Position numbers and translations under genes: made by a program. This document shows positions 17,968 to 26,077 of a stretch of 64,000 bases of DNA, piece by piece. Origin of the DNA: an uncultured Flavihumibacter sp. (GTDB lineage: Bacteria; Bacteroidota; Bacteroidia; Chitinophagales; Chitinophagaceae). Each line of letters opens with the position of its first letter. Within the stretch, counting starts at the first letter, position 1. The DNA is taken from contig CABHOY010000065.1 in assembly GCA_902168105.1 (NCBI GenBank), positions 1 through 64,000 of the forward strand. Reading direction: 5' to 3'. The notes under the pieces are model-generated. The model was given only the letters and a program-made list of their open reading frames with translations, had not been told where the DNA came from and did not search any database.

Positions 17968-19215
17968 ATGGACCACGCACAAAGAGCAAACGCAGTAATG
18001 TCCAGGATCCACGAACTGGCATGTATCAGTGAGGACCCTCACTGTGTGACCCGTACATTCGGTTCTTCCGCTTTTATCAGCGGATGCAGCAAAGTATTGA
18101 AGTGGATGCAGGAAGCAGGTTTACAGGCCAGGATAGACAATATCGGGAATGTGAGAGGCCGGTGGCCTAGTACACAGCCTAATGCCCGTACGCTGGTTAT
18201 TGCATCGCATATAGACACCGTGAAGAATGCCGGTAAGTTTGACGGTCCACTGGGAGTGATCATGGGGCTGGACCTGATCACACATCTTCAGCAGGAAAGG
18301 ATCAACCTGCCTTTCAACATAGAACTGATCGCCTTCAGTGATGAAGAAGGCGTACGCTTTCATACCACTTATCTTGGCAGCACTGCTATCACGGGCAAGT
18401 TTAATTCCGCCCTGCTGGACAAGACAGATAGTGCAGGCATTACCCTCAGAAATGCAATTAAGACGATGGGAGGAGATGTGGACCAATTGGCGGCTGATGC
18501 CATTCCTGAAGACGAATGGCTGGGATATTATGAGATCCATATTGAACAGGGACCGGTATTATACGAGCAACATATCCCCGTTGCCGTAGTACAGGGCATA
18601 GCCGGTCAGCATCGCATCCGTGTCAGGTTTCATGGTATGGGCGGCCATGCCGGCACTGTACCTATGGAAATGCGGAAAGATGCATTATGTGCTGCAGCTG
18701 AGTTTATCCTGGCGGTAGAACGTTTTGGCCTGGAACATAACAACGACCTGGTAGCCACAGTCGGCACCGTAGATGTCAAAGATGCAGCCAGTAATGTGAT
18801 ACCCGGAGAAGTGACCTGCACATTGGATGTCAGAAGCACAGATCAGGTGCTTCTTAAAAAAGCACGCAGGTACCTGAAAGATATCGCGTCACAGATCTGC
18901 GCTGAAAGACAACTCACAGCCGACTGGGACATCATACAAAAAGCTAAACCGGTCGAATGCGACACCGCCCTCAGTCACCTGCTGGCACAAGGCATTACAG
19001 CAGCAGGTTACAATGTAAAGAACCTCGTCAGCGGCGCAGGCCATGACGCTGTTATGGTTGGCGCCGTAGCACCGGTTTGCATGTTGTTCGTAAGATGTTA
19101 CAAAGGCATCAGTCATCATCCTGAAGAAAATGTCGAAGTAGCGGATATCGCTGCTGCAATTCAGGTATCAGCGCATTTTATTCATCGCCTTGCAGAGGTA
19201 TACAAAAAGCGGTAA
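17968..19215 (+). CDS. allC: Allantoate amidohydrolase (M20 family)
   Basis: 415 residues, hydrolysing allantoate to (S)-ureidoglycine, CO2 and ammonia. M20 dimetal residues are present: H81 (IASHIDTVKNAGKFDGPLGV), D92, E126/E127 (FSDEEGVRF) and H191 (EIHIEQGP), and the C-terminal SGAGHDAV and ISHHPEENV motifs. N-carbamoyl amino-acid amidohydrolases and ureidoglycolate amidohydrolase share this fold. The next gene, an ureidoglycine aminohydrolase starting one base after this stop, favours the allantoate assignment. A bifunctional role on ureidoglycolate cannot be excluded. Confidence 0.92.
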   Translation: MDHAQRANAVMSRIHELACISEDPHCVTRTFGSSAFISGCSKVLKWMQEAGLQARIDNIGNVRGRWPSTQPNARTLVIASHIDTVKNAGKFDGPLGVIMGLDLITHLQQERINLPFNIELIAFSDEEGVRFHTTYLGSTAITGKFNSALLDKTDSAGITLRNAIKTMGGDVDQLAADAIPEDEWLGYYEIHIEQGPVLYEQHIPVAVVQGIAGQHRIRVRFHGMGGHAGTVPMEMRKDALCAAAEFILAVERFGLEHNNDLVATVGTVDVKDAASNVIPGEVTCTLDVRSTDQVLLKKARRYLKDIASQICAERQLTADWDIIQKAKPVECDTALSHLLAQGITAAGYNVKNLVSGAGHDAVMVGAVAPVCMLFVRCYKGISHHPEENVEVADIAAAIQVSAHFIHRLAEVYKKR

Positions 19216-19216
19216 T

Positions 19217-19963
19217 ATGGAAATATCAGCACTGACAAGATCAGTAGTAAAAAGGAATCATGCGGTCATCTGCCCGGACGGATATGTGAACAGCGTTGTG
19301 CCCGGATGGACACACTGCAAAGTGAATGTCATCATCAATGAACAAATGGGTGCACGACTCGGGCAAACATTGATCACAGCAGAGAAAGACTGTATTATTT
19401 CAGGAGATACCGAAACAGCACAGATATTTTTCTACATCATATCCGGACAATGCACTGCAAAAACCGGTACACAAATAAAAACACTGACCGGCGGCCAGTT
19501 CGTCTATGTTCCATCAGGGCATCCATACCGGCTGGAACAATTTACGGAAGGCACACAGATCGTTACCTTTCACAAGGTATATGAGCAACTGGCAGGACAT
19601 GAACATCCGCCGGTGATCTTCGGAGACGCTGCCACAGTACCAGGACCTGCCTTCCTCGGTGATCCTGCATTACGGCTACAGGTATTATTACCGGAAGATC
19701 TGTCATTCGATATGGCCGTGAATATATTCACCTACGACGCCGGCGGACATCTTCCCTTCGTAGAAACACACATCATGGAACATGGACTGTTATACCTGCA
19801 GGGACAAGGTGTTTACATGCTGGACCATGAATGGTATCCTGTAAAAAAGGGAGATGCTATCTGGATGGCCCCTTATTGCCAGCAATGGTTTACTGCTATG
19901 GGAAAAGAACCTGCCGTTTACATCTATTACAAAAATGTGAACAGGTTCCCCACTACTCTATAA
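19217..19963 (+). CDS. (S)-ureidoglycine aminohydrolase (bicupin)
   Basis: About 248 residues from the ATG at 19217, one base after the allC stop. A frame opening at 19190 would overlap allC by 26 bp and adds nothing conserved. It releases ammonia from (S)-ureidoglycine to give (S)-ureidoglycolate. Two cupin domains are seen. The first has FFYIISGQCTAKTG and GGQFVYVPSGHPYRLEQF. The second holds the manganese ligands in GGHLPFVETHIMEHGLLYLQ and continues to WMAPYCQQWFTAMG. The opening VVKRNHAVICPDGYVNSVVP is characteristic of the YlbA/UGlyAH family (called AllE in some annotations). Confidence 0.92.
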   Translation: MEISALTRSVVKRNHAVICPDGYVNSVVPGWTHCKVNVIINEQMGARLGQTLITAEKDCIISGDTETAQIFFYIISGQCTAKTGTQIKTLTGGQFVYVPSGHPYRLEQFTEGTQIVTFHKVYEQLAGHEHPPVIFGDAATVPGPAFLGDPALRLQVLLPEDLSFDMAVNIFTYDAGGHLPFVETHIMEHGLLYLQGQGVYMLDHEWYPVKKGDAIWMAPYCQQWFTAMGKEPAVYIYYKNVNRFPTTL

Positions 19964-19976
19964 TAAATTCCACCCA

Positions 19977-20483
19977 ATGACTTTGACAGCACTTAATGCA
20001 TTACCACCAGAACAATTAACTGAAACGCTCAGCACCTGCTGTGGCGCTACCGCATGGATTGAAAAAATGAAAAAGGAGTTTCCTGTAAAAGATGAAGACA
20101 GCCTGTTGGCTGCTGCCGTTAAACACTGGCACGCGTGCTCGGAACAGGACTGGAAAGAAGCCTTTAATCATCACCCGAAAATTGGCGACCTCCATTCCCT
20201 GCAACAAAAATTTGCTACTACGGCACAATGGGCGTCACGGGAACAGGAAGGGACTATCGATGCTTCCACTGTCATTCTCCAGGCCTTTACAAAAGGGAAT
20301 AAACTGTATGAAGATAAATTCGATTACATTTTTATCGTATGTGCTACAGGTAAGTCGGCCCCTGAGATGTTGTCCATCCTCACTGAACGGCTGAAAAACG
20401 ATCCGGAAGAAGAAATTAAGATCGCTATGCATGAACAGGAAAAGATCACGGCCATCAGGCTTAAAAAACTATTAAGCGTATGA
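19977..20483 (+). CDS. uraD: 2-oxo-4-hydroxy-4-carboxy-5-ureidoimidazoline (OHCU) decarboxylase
   Basis: 168 residues, the all-helical UraD enzyme giving (S)-allantoin from OHCU. The catalytic His-Pro is H66-P67 in FNHHPKIGDL, E89 is in SREQEG, and the C-terminal helix EQEKITAIRLKKLLSV contains the conserved arginine region. It starts 13 bp after the ureidoglycine aminohydrolase gene. Its TGA overlaps the ATG of uraH (ATGA), so the two consecutive pathway enzymes are translationally coupled. Confidence 0.95.
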   Translation: MTLTALNALPPEQLTETLSTCCGATAWIEKMKKEFPVKDEDSLLAAAVKHWHACSEQDWKEAFNHHPKIGDLHSLQQKFATTAQWASREQEGTIDASTVILQAFTKGNKLYEDKFDYIFIVCATGKSAPEMLSILTERLKNDPEEEIKIAMHEQEKITAIRLKKLLSV

Positions 20484-20818
20484 GCCAGGTCACTACACAT
20501 ATTCTAGATACATCTTTCGGCACACCTGCGCCTGACGTTGCCGTCAGCTTATCCCGGCAACAGGAAAACACCTGGACCTGCATTGCCGAAAGCGCCACAA
20601 ATAAAGACGGCAGGGTAACAGATCTGCTGCCGAAAGATGTGATCGTACCCCCAGGTATTTATAAGCTCAGGTTTGAAACGAAACTATATTTTGAAACACG
20701 GGGCTTATCCTCCTTCTACCCCTTCGTGGAAGTGGTGTTTTACATCAGTGACGGCGAGCATTATCATGTTCCTCTTTTGTTAAATCCGTTTGGTTACTCC
20801 ACTTATCGTGGCACTTAA
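20480..20818 (+). CDS. uraH: 5-hydroxyisourate hydrolase (transthyretin-like)
   Basis: 112 residues, a full-length transthyretin-related hydrolase for 5-hydroxyisourate, the uricase product. The active-site residues are H7 (TTHILDTSFGTPA), R45 (NKDGRVTDL), H94/H96 (GEHYHVPLLLNPFGY) and the C-terminal signature YRGT (109-112; YRGS in most members). It has no signal peptide, so it acts in the cytoplasm. It overlaps uraD by four bases; the last gene of the operon begins 15 bp downstream. Confidence 0.96.
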   Translation: MSQVTTHILDTSFGTPAPDVAVSLSRQQENTWTCIAESATNKDGRVTDLLPKDVIVPPGIYKLRFETKLYFETRGLSSFYPFVEVVFYISDGEHYHVPLLLNPFGYSTYRGT

Positions 20819-20833
20819 AACCTTCATAAGACT

Positions 20834-22276
20834 ATGCAACTGGCAATAGCTGAAAATGAAAAAGAACAACTGCTACAGGAGCTACAAAAGGCCAACCTGC
20901 AATTCCAGCAGGTATACCCCGGCGACAAACCTGACAGGCAGCCTGTACATACTGTTTATGGCGGCGCGAACCTCTTCAAGGCAGATACCTGCACCCATAT
21001 GGGAGTGATCGCATTCAAACACTTAAATACATATGCACCCAACTTCGTTGTATTGGCGAAAGCCCTGCAACTGGAAGGGCATCAACAGTTGCCGCAGCGC
21101 CAGGCCGATATTACCGATCTTGAAGAAAAGCTGCGGGACCTGTCTGCAAGCGACAGGAAACGGGAACCTGCCTGGTTACCTTATACAGTTTTCAGGAAAA
21201 TCGTCAGCAAAATTTTTACAGAAGCTGTAGAAGATTTCCGTATCGATTTTGAAGATGGATTCGGTAACCGGCCGGATGAAGAAGAAGATGCTACAGCGGT
21301 GACTGCAGCAAAGGAGCTGGCCATCGGGATGAAAAAGGGAACAATTTCACCATTCATAGGCATCCGTATCAAACCATTCACAGAAGATCTGAAGCATCGC
21401 AGTGTACGTACGCTGGACCTCTTTCTTACAACACTATTAAATGAGACGGACGGCGTACTGCCGGATAACTTTGTAGTGATGTTACCAAAGGTCACTATTC
21501 CCGAACAGGTCATTACACTCGTAAGATTGTTTGAACTACTGGAAAAGGCACATGGACTGAAACCCGGCACTTTAAAGATGGAAACCATGGTAGAGGCTAC
21601 ACAGATCATCATGGATGACGAAGGCCGAAACCCACTGATGCGTATCATCCGTGCCAGCGAAGGCCGTTGTATTGCGGCGCACTTTGGCACCTATGATTAT
21701 ACTGCCTCTTGCGGTATTACAGCTAAGTACCAGACAATGGCCCACCCGGTATGCGACTTTGCACATCATATGACAAAAGTAGCCCTTGCCAGCACTGGTA
21801 TTTTCCTTTCAGATGGTGCTACCAACGTGATCCCGGTAGCGCCTCACAAAGGTGATCAACTCAGCTTTGCGAAACTACAGGAGAATGCAGACAGCGTACA
21901 CCATGCCTGGCGTATCGGCTACGGCCATATCATGCATTCGCTGATCAATGGTTTCTACCAGGGCTGGGACCTTAATCCCGCACAGCTACCGATGCGTTAT
22001 GCGGCTACTTATTACTTCTTCCTGAGTAATTACGACGATGCGGTATTCCGGCTCAAAACATTTGTAGAGCGTGCTGCTATTTCCACACTGACTAAAGACA
22101 TTTTTGATGACGCAGCAACTGGTCAGGGATTATTGAATTTTTTCATCAAAGCTATCAATTGCGGGGCTATTTCGGAGGAAGAAGTACTGGTCACCGGCCT
22201 GACAATGGACGAGATCAGGAGCCGCTCTTTTTACAAGATACTTGAAGGCAGAAGGAAGCAAAAAGGGGAGAAATAA
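20834..22276 (+). CDS. DUF6986 aldolase/citrate-lyase-like protein in purine operon
   Basis: 480 residues. The TIM-barrel motifs resemble the HpcH/HpaI aldolase and citrate-lyase beta superfamily: VEDFRIDFEDGFGNRPDEEE near 131-150 (acidic metal/phosphate loop), GIRIKPFTED, FVVMLPKVTIPEQVITLVRL and LKMETMVEATQIIMDD. Similar proteins are annotated DUF6986 or phosphoenolpyruvate-kinase-like (memory, not searched). It starts 15 bp after uraH and ends the operon. All earlier enzymes act in strict pathway order and no ureidoglycolate lyase or amidohydrolase is seen, so a terminal role on ureidoglycolate or its product glyoxylate is a reasonable inference. No biochemical function is shown by the sequence itself. 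Confidence 0.75.
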   Translation: MQLAIAENEKEQLLQELQKANLQFQQVYPGDKPDRQPVHTVYGGANLFKADTCTHMGVIAFKHLNTYAPNFVVLAKALQLEGHQQLPQRQADITDLEEKLRDLSASDRKREPAWLPYTVFRKIVSKIFTEAVEDFRIDFEDGFGNRPDEEEDATAVTAAKELAIGMKKGTISPFIGIRIKPFTEDLKHRSVRTLDLFLTTLLNETDGVLPDNFVVMLPKVTIPEQVITLVRLFELLEKAHGLKPGTLKMETMVEATQIIMDDEGRNPLMRIIRASEGRCIAAHFGTYDYTASCGITAKYQTMAHPVCDFAHHMTKVALASTGIFLSDGATNVIPVAPHKGDQLSFAKLQENADSVHHAWRIGYGHIMHSLINGFYQGWDLNPAQLPMRYAATYYFFLSNYDDAVFRLKTFVERAAISTLTKDIFDDAATGQGLLNFFIKAINCGAISEEEVLVTGLTMDEIRSRSFYKILEGRRKQKGEK

Positions 22277-22281
22277 CTTTC

Positions 22282-22315
22282 AGCGGCGTCAATTGCTATA
22301 GCAGTTGACGCCGCT
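22282..22315. terminator. Strong hairpin ending the purine operon
   Basis: AGCGGCGTCAATTGC (22282-22296) and GCAGTTGACGCCGCT (22301-22315) form a 15-bp stem with one G-T wobble and a TATA tetraloop, five bases after the operon stop. No T run follows, so it may act as a 3' stabiliser or a factor-assisted terminator. Confidence 0.65.
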
Positions 22316-22338
22316 GTCATTGGCCTGGCAATTGTAGT

Positions 22339-22545
22339 ATGCCAGATATGCCTTCGTCTGTGGTATATAGAATGCATTACGACCGGGATACGGCCACATT
22401 GCGGGTCATCTTCGTTTCAGGGCTTATTTATGACTATAAAAACGTCCCGGAAGAAGTGTATCAGGCCATGAAGACCTCTTTTTCAAAAGGCATCTACCTC
22501 AATAAACATATTAAGGGACACTATGAATATGAAAAAGTGAATTGA
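22339..22545 (+). CDS. KTSC-domain protein
   Basis: 68 residues covering one KTSC domain: SSVVYRMHYDRDTATLRVIF, SGLIYDYKNVPEEVYQAMKT and SFSKGIYLNKHIKGHYEYEK. The cysteine of the eponymous KTSC motif is a phenylalanine here. KTSC domains occur alone or fused to lysyl-tRNA synthetase and RNA- or protein-binding modules; their function is not settled. An alternative start at 22348 (MPSSVV) would remove three residues. It is separated from the purine operon by the hairpin and ends 16 bp from the convergent ThuA gene. Confidence 0.85.
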   Translation: MPDMPSSVVYRMHYDRDTATLRVIFVSGLIYDYKNVPEEVYQAMKTSFSKGIYLNKHIKGHYEYEKVN

Positions 22546-22561
22546 TGCATTAACTGTAACC

Positions 22562-23386
22562 TCAACGTTTCCCCAGCCAGAGCAAAGCATCCAGCGTAAA
22601 CCGATCCTGTTCCTTATTACCAAAAGTCAATGACAGGTCTTTATTGGTGTGATGTTCATAGTCAATATCGTTATGTCCCATATTCATGTAGATCATCCGG
22701 TACTTCTTATTCGTCCATACTACGGGATAATAACCGCTATGCCAGATCTCATGCTGTTTAGGTCCTGTTCCCAGTGGAAAACTGGTTGAATCTATCGACA
22801 ACAATATGGTGATATCTTTATTAGCCTTCAGGTCATTCGACCAGCGATACCATTCATTCGGAGATGCCTTGAAGGTGCTGTTCAGGCGCTTCATTGCAGG
22901 ATGTTCCGGATGTTCTACACGGAGGATAGCTGAAGTGGGCCGCCAGGTATTACTGCCATAGGAACCTGAACCCAGGAACTCGTTATGATACCAGTCCCAG
23001 TTCTGTGGAAAATCCGACGGGGTCAGTGCAAACGCGGAGAAATGGAATCCCATCCAGGCGCCGCCGTTCTCCATATACTGATGGAATGCTTCCCGCTGCG
23101 CAGGCGTATCCGGTCTTGTATCAAGGAATATGACCACCTGGTACTTGGACAGAAAGGCCGGGTTCATATTACTCCAATCGTTGGTGGAATCGTAGGTAAA
23201 GTTGTTCTCTTTTGCTTTGGCAGCAAACCAGCGGTTAGCCTCATGTACAAAACTGATATGTGCCTGGTCATGCAGGGCGGTATAGAAACCGATCACTTTA
23301 AAGGACTTTCTTTTCTTTTGGGCATTCGCTGTAATAACAAACAAGCAACAGGCGGCTATGAGTATTCCCTGCCATATTCTTTTCAT
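22562..23386 (-). CDS. ThuA-domain protein, secreted
   Basis: About 274 residues from the ATG at 23386 (MKRIWQGILIAACCLFVITA, signal peptide ending NAQ). A longer frame to 23545 runs into the divergent serine hydrolase gene and is not credible. The ThuA (trehalose-utilisation-like, glutamine-amidotransferase-fold) domain shows FKVIGFYTALHDQAHISFVH, YQVVIFLDTRPDTPAQREAF, YMENGGAWMGFHFSAFAL, HPAMKRLN and YYPVVWTNKKYRMIYMNMGH. ThuA domains are common in Bacteroidota sugar-metabolism loci; the reaction is unclear. It is divergent from the serine hydrolase with an 85-bp shared upstream region. Confidence 0.9.
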   Translation of the reverse strand: MKRIWQGILIAACCLFVITANAQKKRKSFKVIGFYTALHDQAHISFVHEANRWFAAKAKENNFTYDSTNDWSNMNPAFLSKYQVVIFLDTRPDTPAQREAFHQYMENGGAWMGFHFSAFALTPSDFPQNWDWYHNEFLGSGSYGSNTWRPTSAILRVEHPEHPAMKRLNSTFKASPNEWYRWSNDLKANKDITILLSIDSTSFPLGTGPKQHEIWHSGYYPVVWTNKKYRMIYMNMGHNDIDYEHHTNKDLSLTFGNKEQDRFTLDALLWLGKR

Positions 23387-23471
23387 GATACGTGGATTTA
23401 TATAATCCCAAAATATAACTTTATCTTTATGTACACAACATAGCCTGGCCGTCCCCAAACTACATACAAAC

Positions 23472-24812
23472 ATGAGAAAGTTATTATGCCTCCTTTTCCT
23501 CCTCGGTGGATTGCAGTATGCACATGCCCAGGACACAGCCTCCAAGCTGGATACATTGCTCAGTACCTACAACAACCTGTACAAATTCAATGGTACAGCG
23601 CTTGTATCACAACATGGTAAAATTCTCCTGAATAAAGGTTATGGCTTCCGTAATATAGCTGACGGTTCCCGTAATGACACAGGCACCATCTTCCAGCTGG
23701 GTTCCATTACCAAACAATTTACAGCAGCTATCGTGCTGAAACTGGAAGAAGAAAAGAAACTCAGCCTGCAGGATAAAGTATCAAAGTTCTTCCCTGATTT
23801 TCCGAAAGGAGATAGTATTACAGTAGAACATCTGCTAACACATACTTCCGGCATATTCAACTATACCAATGACAGGACCTTCATGGATAATGAAGTCAGT
23901 AAACCTGCCAGCCGCGAAAAGATAATGTCGCTGTTTAAAGATAAACCACTGGATTTCTCTCCTGGCACCAAGTGGAATTATTCTAATTCCGGTTATTGCC
24001 TGCTTGGATATATTATTGAAGTAGCTGCACACAAACCCTATTATCAGGTAGCGAGAGAATACATTTTTCAGCCGTTGCAGATGAACCATACCGGGTTTGA
24101 TTTCAAGCGCCTTACGAACAAGGACAAGTCAACCGGCTATTTCTTCATCAATGAAGACAGCAGCAAGGTCGCTCCCGGTGTAGACTCGTCCGTGTCTTTT
24201 GCAGCAGGCGCTATGTACAGTACTACCGGCGACCTCTATAAATGGCATCAGGCGCTGCAACAATATAAGATCATCTCCAAAGCCGACTGGGAAAGAGCAT
24301 ATACTCCTCAAAAAAACAATTATGGCTATGGATGGAACATTGACTCGATAGCGGGAAAAAGAAAGGTGGGCCATGGCGGTGGCATCCATGGTTTTATTAC
24401 CACGATTGTCCGGATACCCGAAGACGATGTATGTATCACCCTGTTAGACAATGCTTCAGACAACACAATTGGCAAAATAAGTGAGTCTATTCTGGCAATA
24501 CTTTATGACAAGCCTTATACTCTCCCTAAAAAGAGGATAGCCATAAAGGTAGCCGACACTACCTTACAACAATATATAGGGCAGTATGATATGAAACCTG
24601 GTTTCAAGATCGTTGTAGCGTTGAAGGACGGTGTGCTGACCGGACAACCCACCGGTCAGAATCCAGCTACTTTATTCGCGGAAAAGGAAGATTTCTTTTT
24701 TCTGAATATAGCTGACGTACAGCTAAGATTTACCCGGGATGGGAAAAATGAGGTAACCGGCCTAATCGTCTATCAAAATGGCGGAGAGATAACAGGCACT
24801 AAAGCAAAATAA
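23472..24812 (+). CDS. Serine hydrolase, class C beta-lactamase-like
   Basis: 446 residues. Signal peptide 1-20 (ending AHAQ), then a penicillin-binding-protein/beta-lactamase fold: S78-x-x-K81 (GSITKQFT), Y170-S-N (NYSNSGY) and H301-G-G-G in place of KTG. A C-terminal ~100-residue lipocalin-like extension begins near TTLQQYIGQYDMKPGFKI. Proteins of this type are mostly periplasmic esterases or D-aminopeptidases rather than true beta-lactamases, so antibiotic resistance should not be assumed. It is monocistronic and divergent from the ThuA gene. Confidence 0.92.
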   Translation: MRKLLCLLFLLGGLQYAHAQDTASKLDTLLSTYNNLYKFNGTALVSQHGKILLNKGYGFRNIADGSRNDTGTIFQLGSITKQFTAAIVLKLEEEKKLSLQDKVSKFFPDFPKGDSITVEHLLTHTSGIFNYTNDRTFMDNEVSKPASREKIMSLFKDKPLDFSPGTKWNYSNSGYCLLGYIIEVAAHKPYYQVAREYIFQPLQMNHTGFDFKRLTNKDKSTGYFFINEDSSKVAPGVDSSVSFAAGAMYSTTGDLYKWHQALQQYKIISKADWERAYTPQKNNYGYGWNIDSIAGKRKVGHGGGIHGFITTIVRIPEDDVCITLLDNASDNTIGKISESILAILYDKPYTLPKKRIAIKVADTTLQQYIGQYDMKPGFKIVVALKDGVLTGQPTGQNPATLFAEKEDFFFLNIADVQLRFTRDGKNEVTGLIVYQNGGEITGTKAK

Positions 24813-24821
24813 AAGGAAGTT

Positions 24822-24858
24822 CCTGAGGTGAACTTATGCCGATCAAGTCCACCTCAGG
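24822..24858 (-). terminator. 14-bp hairpin terminator
   Basis: Arms 24822-24835 and 24845-24858 pair over 14 positions with one mismatch, wobble-paired on the minus strand; the loop is 9 nt. The minus strand continues into a T-rich CCTTTTATTTT, so it ends the dehydrogenase transcript. It also follows the serine hydrolase stop by 9 bp and may act on both. Confidence 0.6.
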
Positions 24859-24914
24859 TCCACCTTAACTCCACCCTGAATCAGGGTAGGACAGGTGTAA
24901 TAGCGTACCAGACG

Positions 24915-24989
24915 TTATTGTCTGACCATTTTTCCACTGAAAAGGTCATCTCCATCCTTCAGCTGCACAATATAGATACCCCTCTGAAA
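24915..24989 (-). pseudogene. Remnant of a T9SS type A sorting domain
   Basis: On the minus strand a 24-codon stretch ending in TAA (24915-24917) contains GIYIVQLKDG and FSGKMVRQ, the usual end of Bacteroidota C-terminal sorting domains. An in-frame TAA lies just upstream (24990-24992), and the preceding FLGDNF-like part is in another frame, so it is a frameshifted leftover. The rest of the parent protein is missing; the reductase gene begins directly behind it. Confidence 0.65.
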
Positions 24990-25016
24990 TTATCTCCCAG
25001 GAAGAAACGGTTGTGC

Positions 25017-25994
25017 TTACGCCATGTGTTTATTTTGAACAACCGCATGCTGTAAAGGAAGTCCCTGCAGTGCAAGGATCACATTTTTTGCGGCAATCCC
25101 GGCCATTGCGTTGCGTGTATCTACAGTTGCAGAACCGATATGTGGGAGAATAGCAACGTTCGGCATGTTCAGCAACGGATTGTCCGCAACCATTGGTTCG
25201 GGATTGGTCACGTCCAGGCCTGCTCCCCAGATAGTACCGCTTTCCAGCGCTGCTATCAGATCGGCTTCATTATGTACACCTCCCCTTGCGGTATTAATGA
25301 AAATAGAAGACGGCTTCATTTTACTGAACGCATCTTTATTAAAGAGTCCTTTAGTTTCAGCCGTTAGGGCCGTATGCACCGACACCACATCGCTTTGCTG
25401 TAACAGCTCATCAAAAGAAACACGTACCGCTCCCAATTCCTTTTCTGCCTCAGAGTTTGTACCACGGTTATGGTAGATGATCTTCATATTGTAAGCACCT
25501 ATACATCTCTTCGCCAGCTCAAAGCCGATCTTGCCTAAACCTACAATACCTAAGGTCCTGCCTCCCAGCTCCAGACCGAGATTAGCGGTAGGGTCCCAGA
25601 AATGCCAGTTGCCACGTATAATTTCCTTATGCATGTGAAAAGCTTTCCTGGAAGCTGCCAGCATCAGCAGGAAAGCAGTATCTGCTGTTGCACCGCTTAA
25701 TACGCCCGGCGTGTTCCCCACGGCAATGCCTAACGTTCTTGCAGCCTCAATATCAACGTTATCGTAACCGACAGACATGAGAGAGACTATTTTCAGGTGC
25801 CTGCATGACTCCAAAAAATGCCGGTCTACTTTTACCGGACCGGATACCAGCACCGCATCATATTGTTGCAATACTTTTATCAACTCATCTTCTGGCTGGT
25901 GGCGCTTTTCAGTCCACACTGTAATGTCAAGCCCAGCATCTTTTAACATCTGTATTCCAACCTCCGGGATGTTCCTTGTTATATACACTTTCAT
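25017..25994 (-). CDS. D-2-hydroxyacid dehydrogenase (glyoxylate/hydroxypyruvate reductase-like)
   Basis: About 325 residues from the ATG at 25994 (MKVYITRNIPEVGIQMLKDA); fourteen further in-frame residues upstream are not family-like. NAD(P)-binding Rossmann loop GIVGLGKIGFELA. The catalytic Arg-Glu-His set lies in INTARGGVHNEADL, LDVTNPEP and LPHIGSAT. LMSVGYDNVDIEAARTLGIA matches the glyoxylate reductase/D-glycerate dehydrogenase branch. It probably reduces glyoxylate or hydroxypyruvate in the cytoplasm. It lies 3 kb from the purine operon, whose carbon end product is glyoxylate, which suggests but does not prove a metabolic link. A sorting-domain remnant and a terminator follow it. Confidence 0.88.
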   Translation of the reverse strand: MKVYITRNIPEVGIQMLKDAGLDITVWTEKRHQPEDELIKVLQQYDAVLVSGPVKVDRHFLESCRHLKIVSLMSVGYDNVDIEAARTLGIAVGNTPGVLSGATADTAFLLMLAASRKAFHMHKEIIRGNWHFWDPTANLGLELGGRTLGIVGLGKIGFELAKRCIGAYNMKIIYHNRGTNSEAEKELGAVRVSFDELLQQSDVVSVHTALTAETKGLFNKDAFSKMKPSSIFINTARGGVHNEADLIAALESGTIWGAGLDVTNPEPMVADNPLLNMPNVAILPHIGSATVDTRNAMAGIAAKNVILALQGLPLQHAVVQNKHMA

Positions 25995-26077
25995 ATCACT
26001 ATATGGTTTGCATTTACATTTAACAACAAAATACACAAATGCCGGAATTCAGGGATATTTCTAATAGAATTCTTCCG

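Noticed and set aside
17968..19215. Ureidoglycolate amidohydrolase instead of allantoate amidohydrolase
   Set aside because: Both are M20 enzymes, but its position after allantoinase and one base before the ureidoglycine aminohydrolase makes allantoate the better substrate; dual function stays open.
21181..21690. Long antisense frame (169 codons) inside the DUF6986 gene
   Set aside because: Low-complexity Ser/Phe-rich translation and no start signal; it mirrors the codon bias of the sense gene, so it is a shadow.
22282..22315. Hairpin as a riboswitch for the KTSC gene
   Set aside because: It is a simple stem directly after the purine operon stop with no conserved aptamer-like sequence.
23472..24812. 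Antibiotic-resistance beta-lactamase
   Set aside because: The SxxK/YxN/HxG pattern with a lipocalin-like tail is typical of periplasmic esterases/peptidases; the KTG box is replaced by HGGG.
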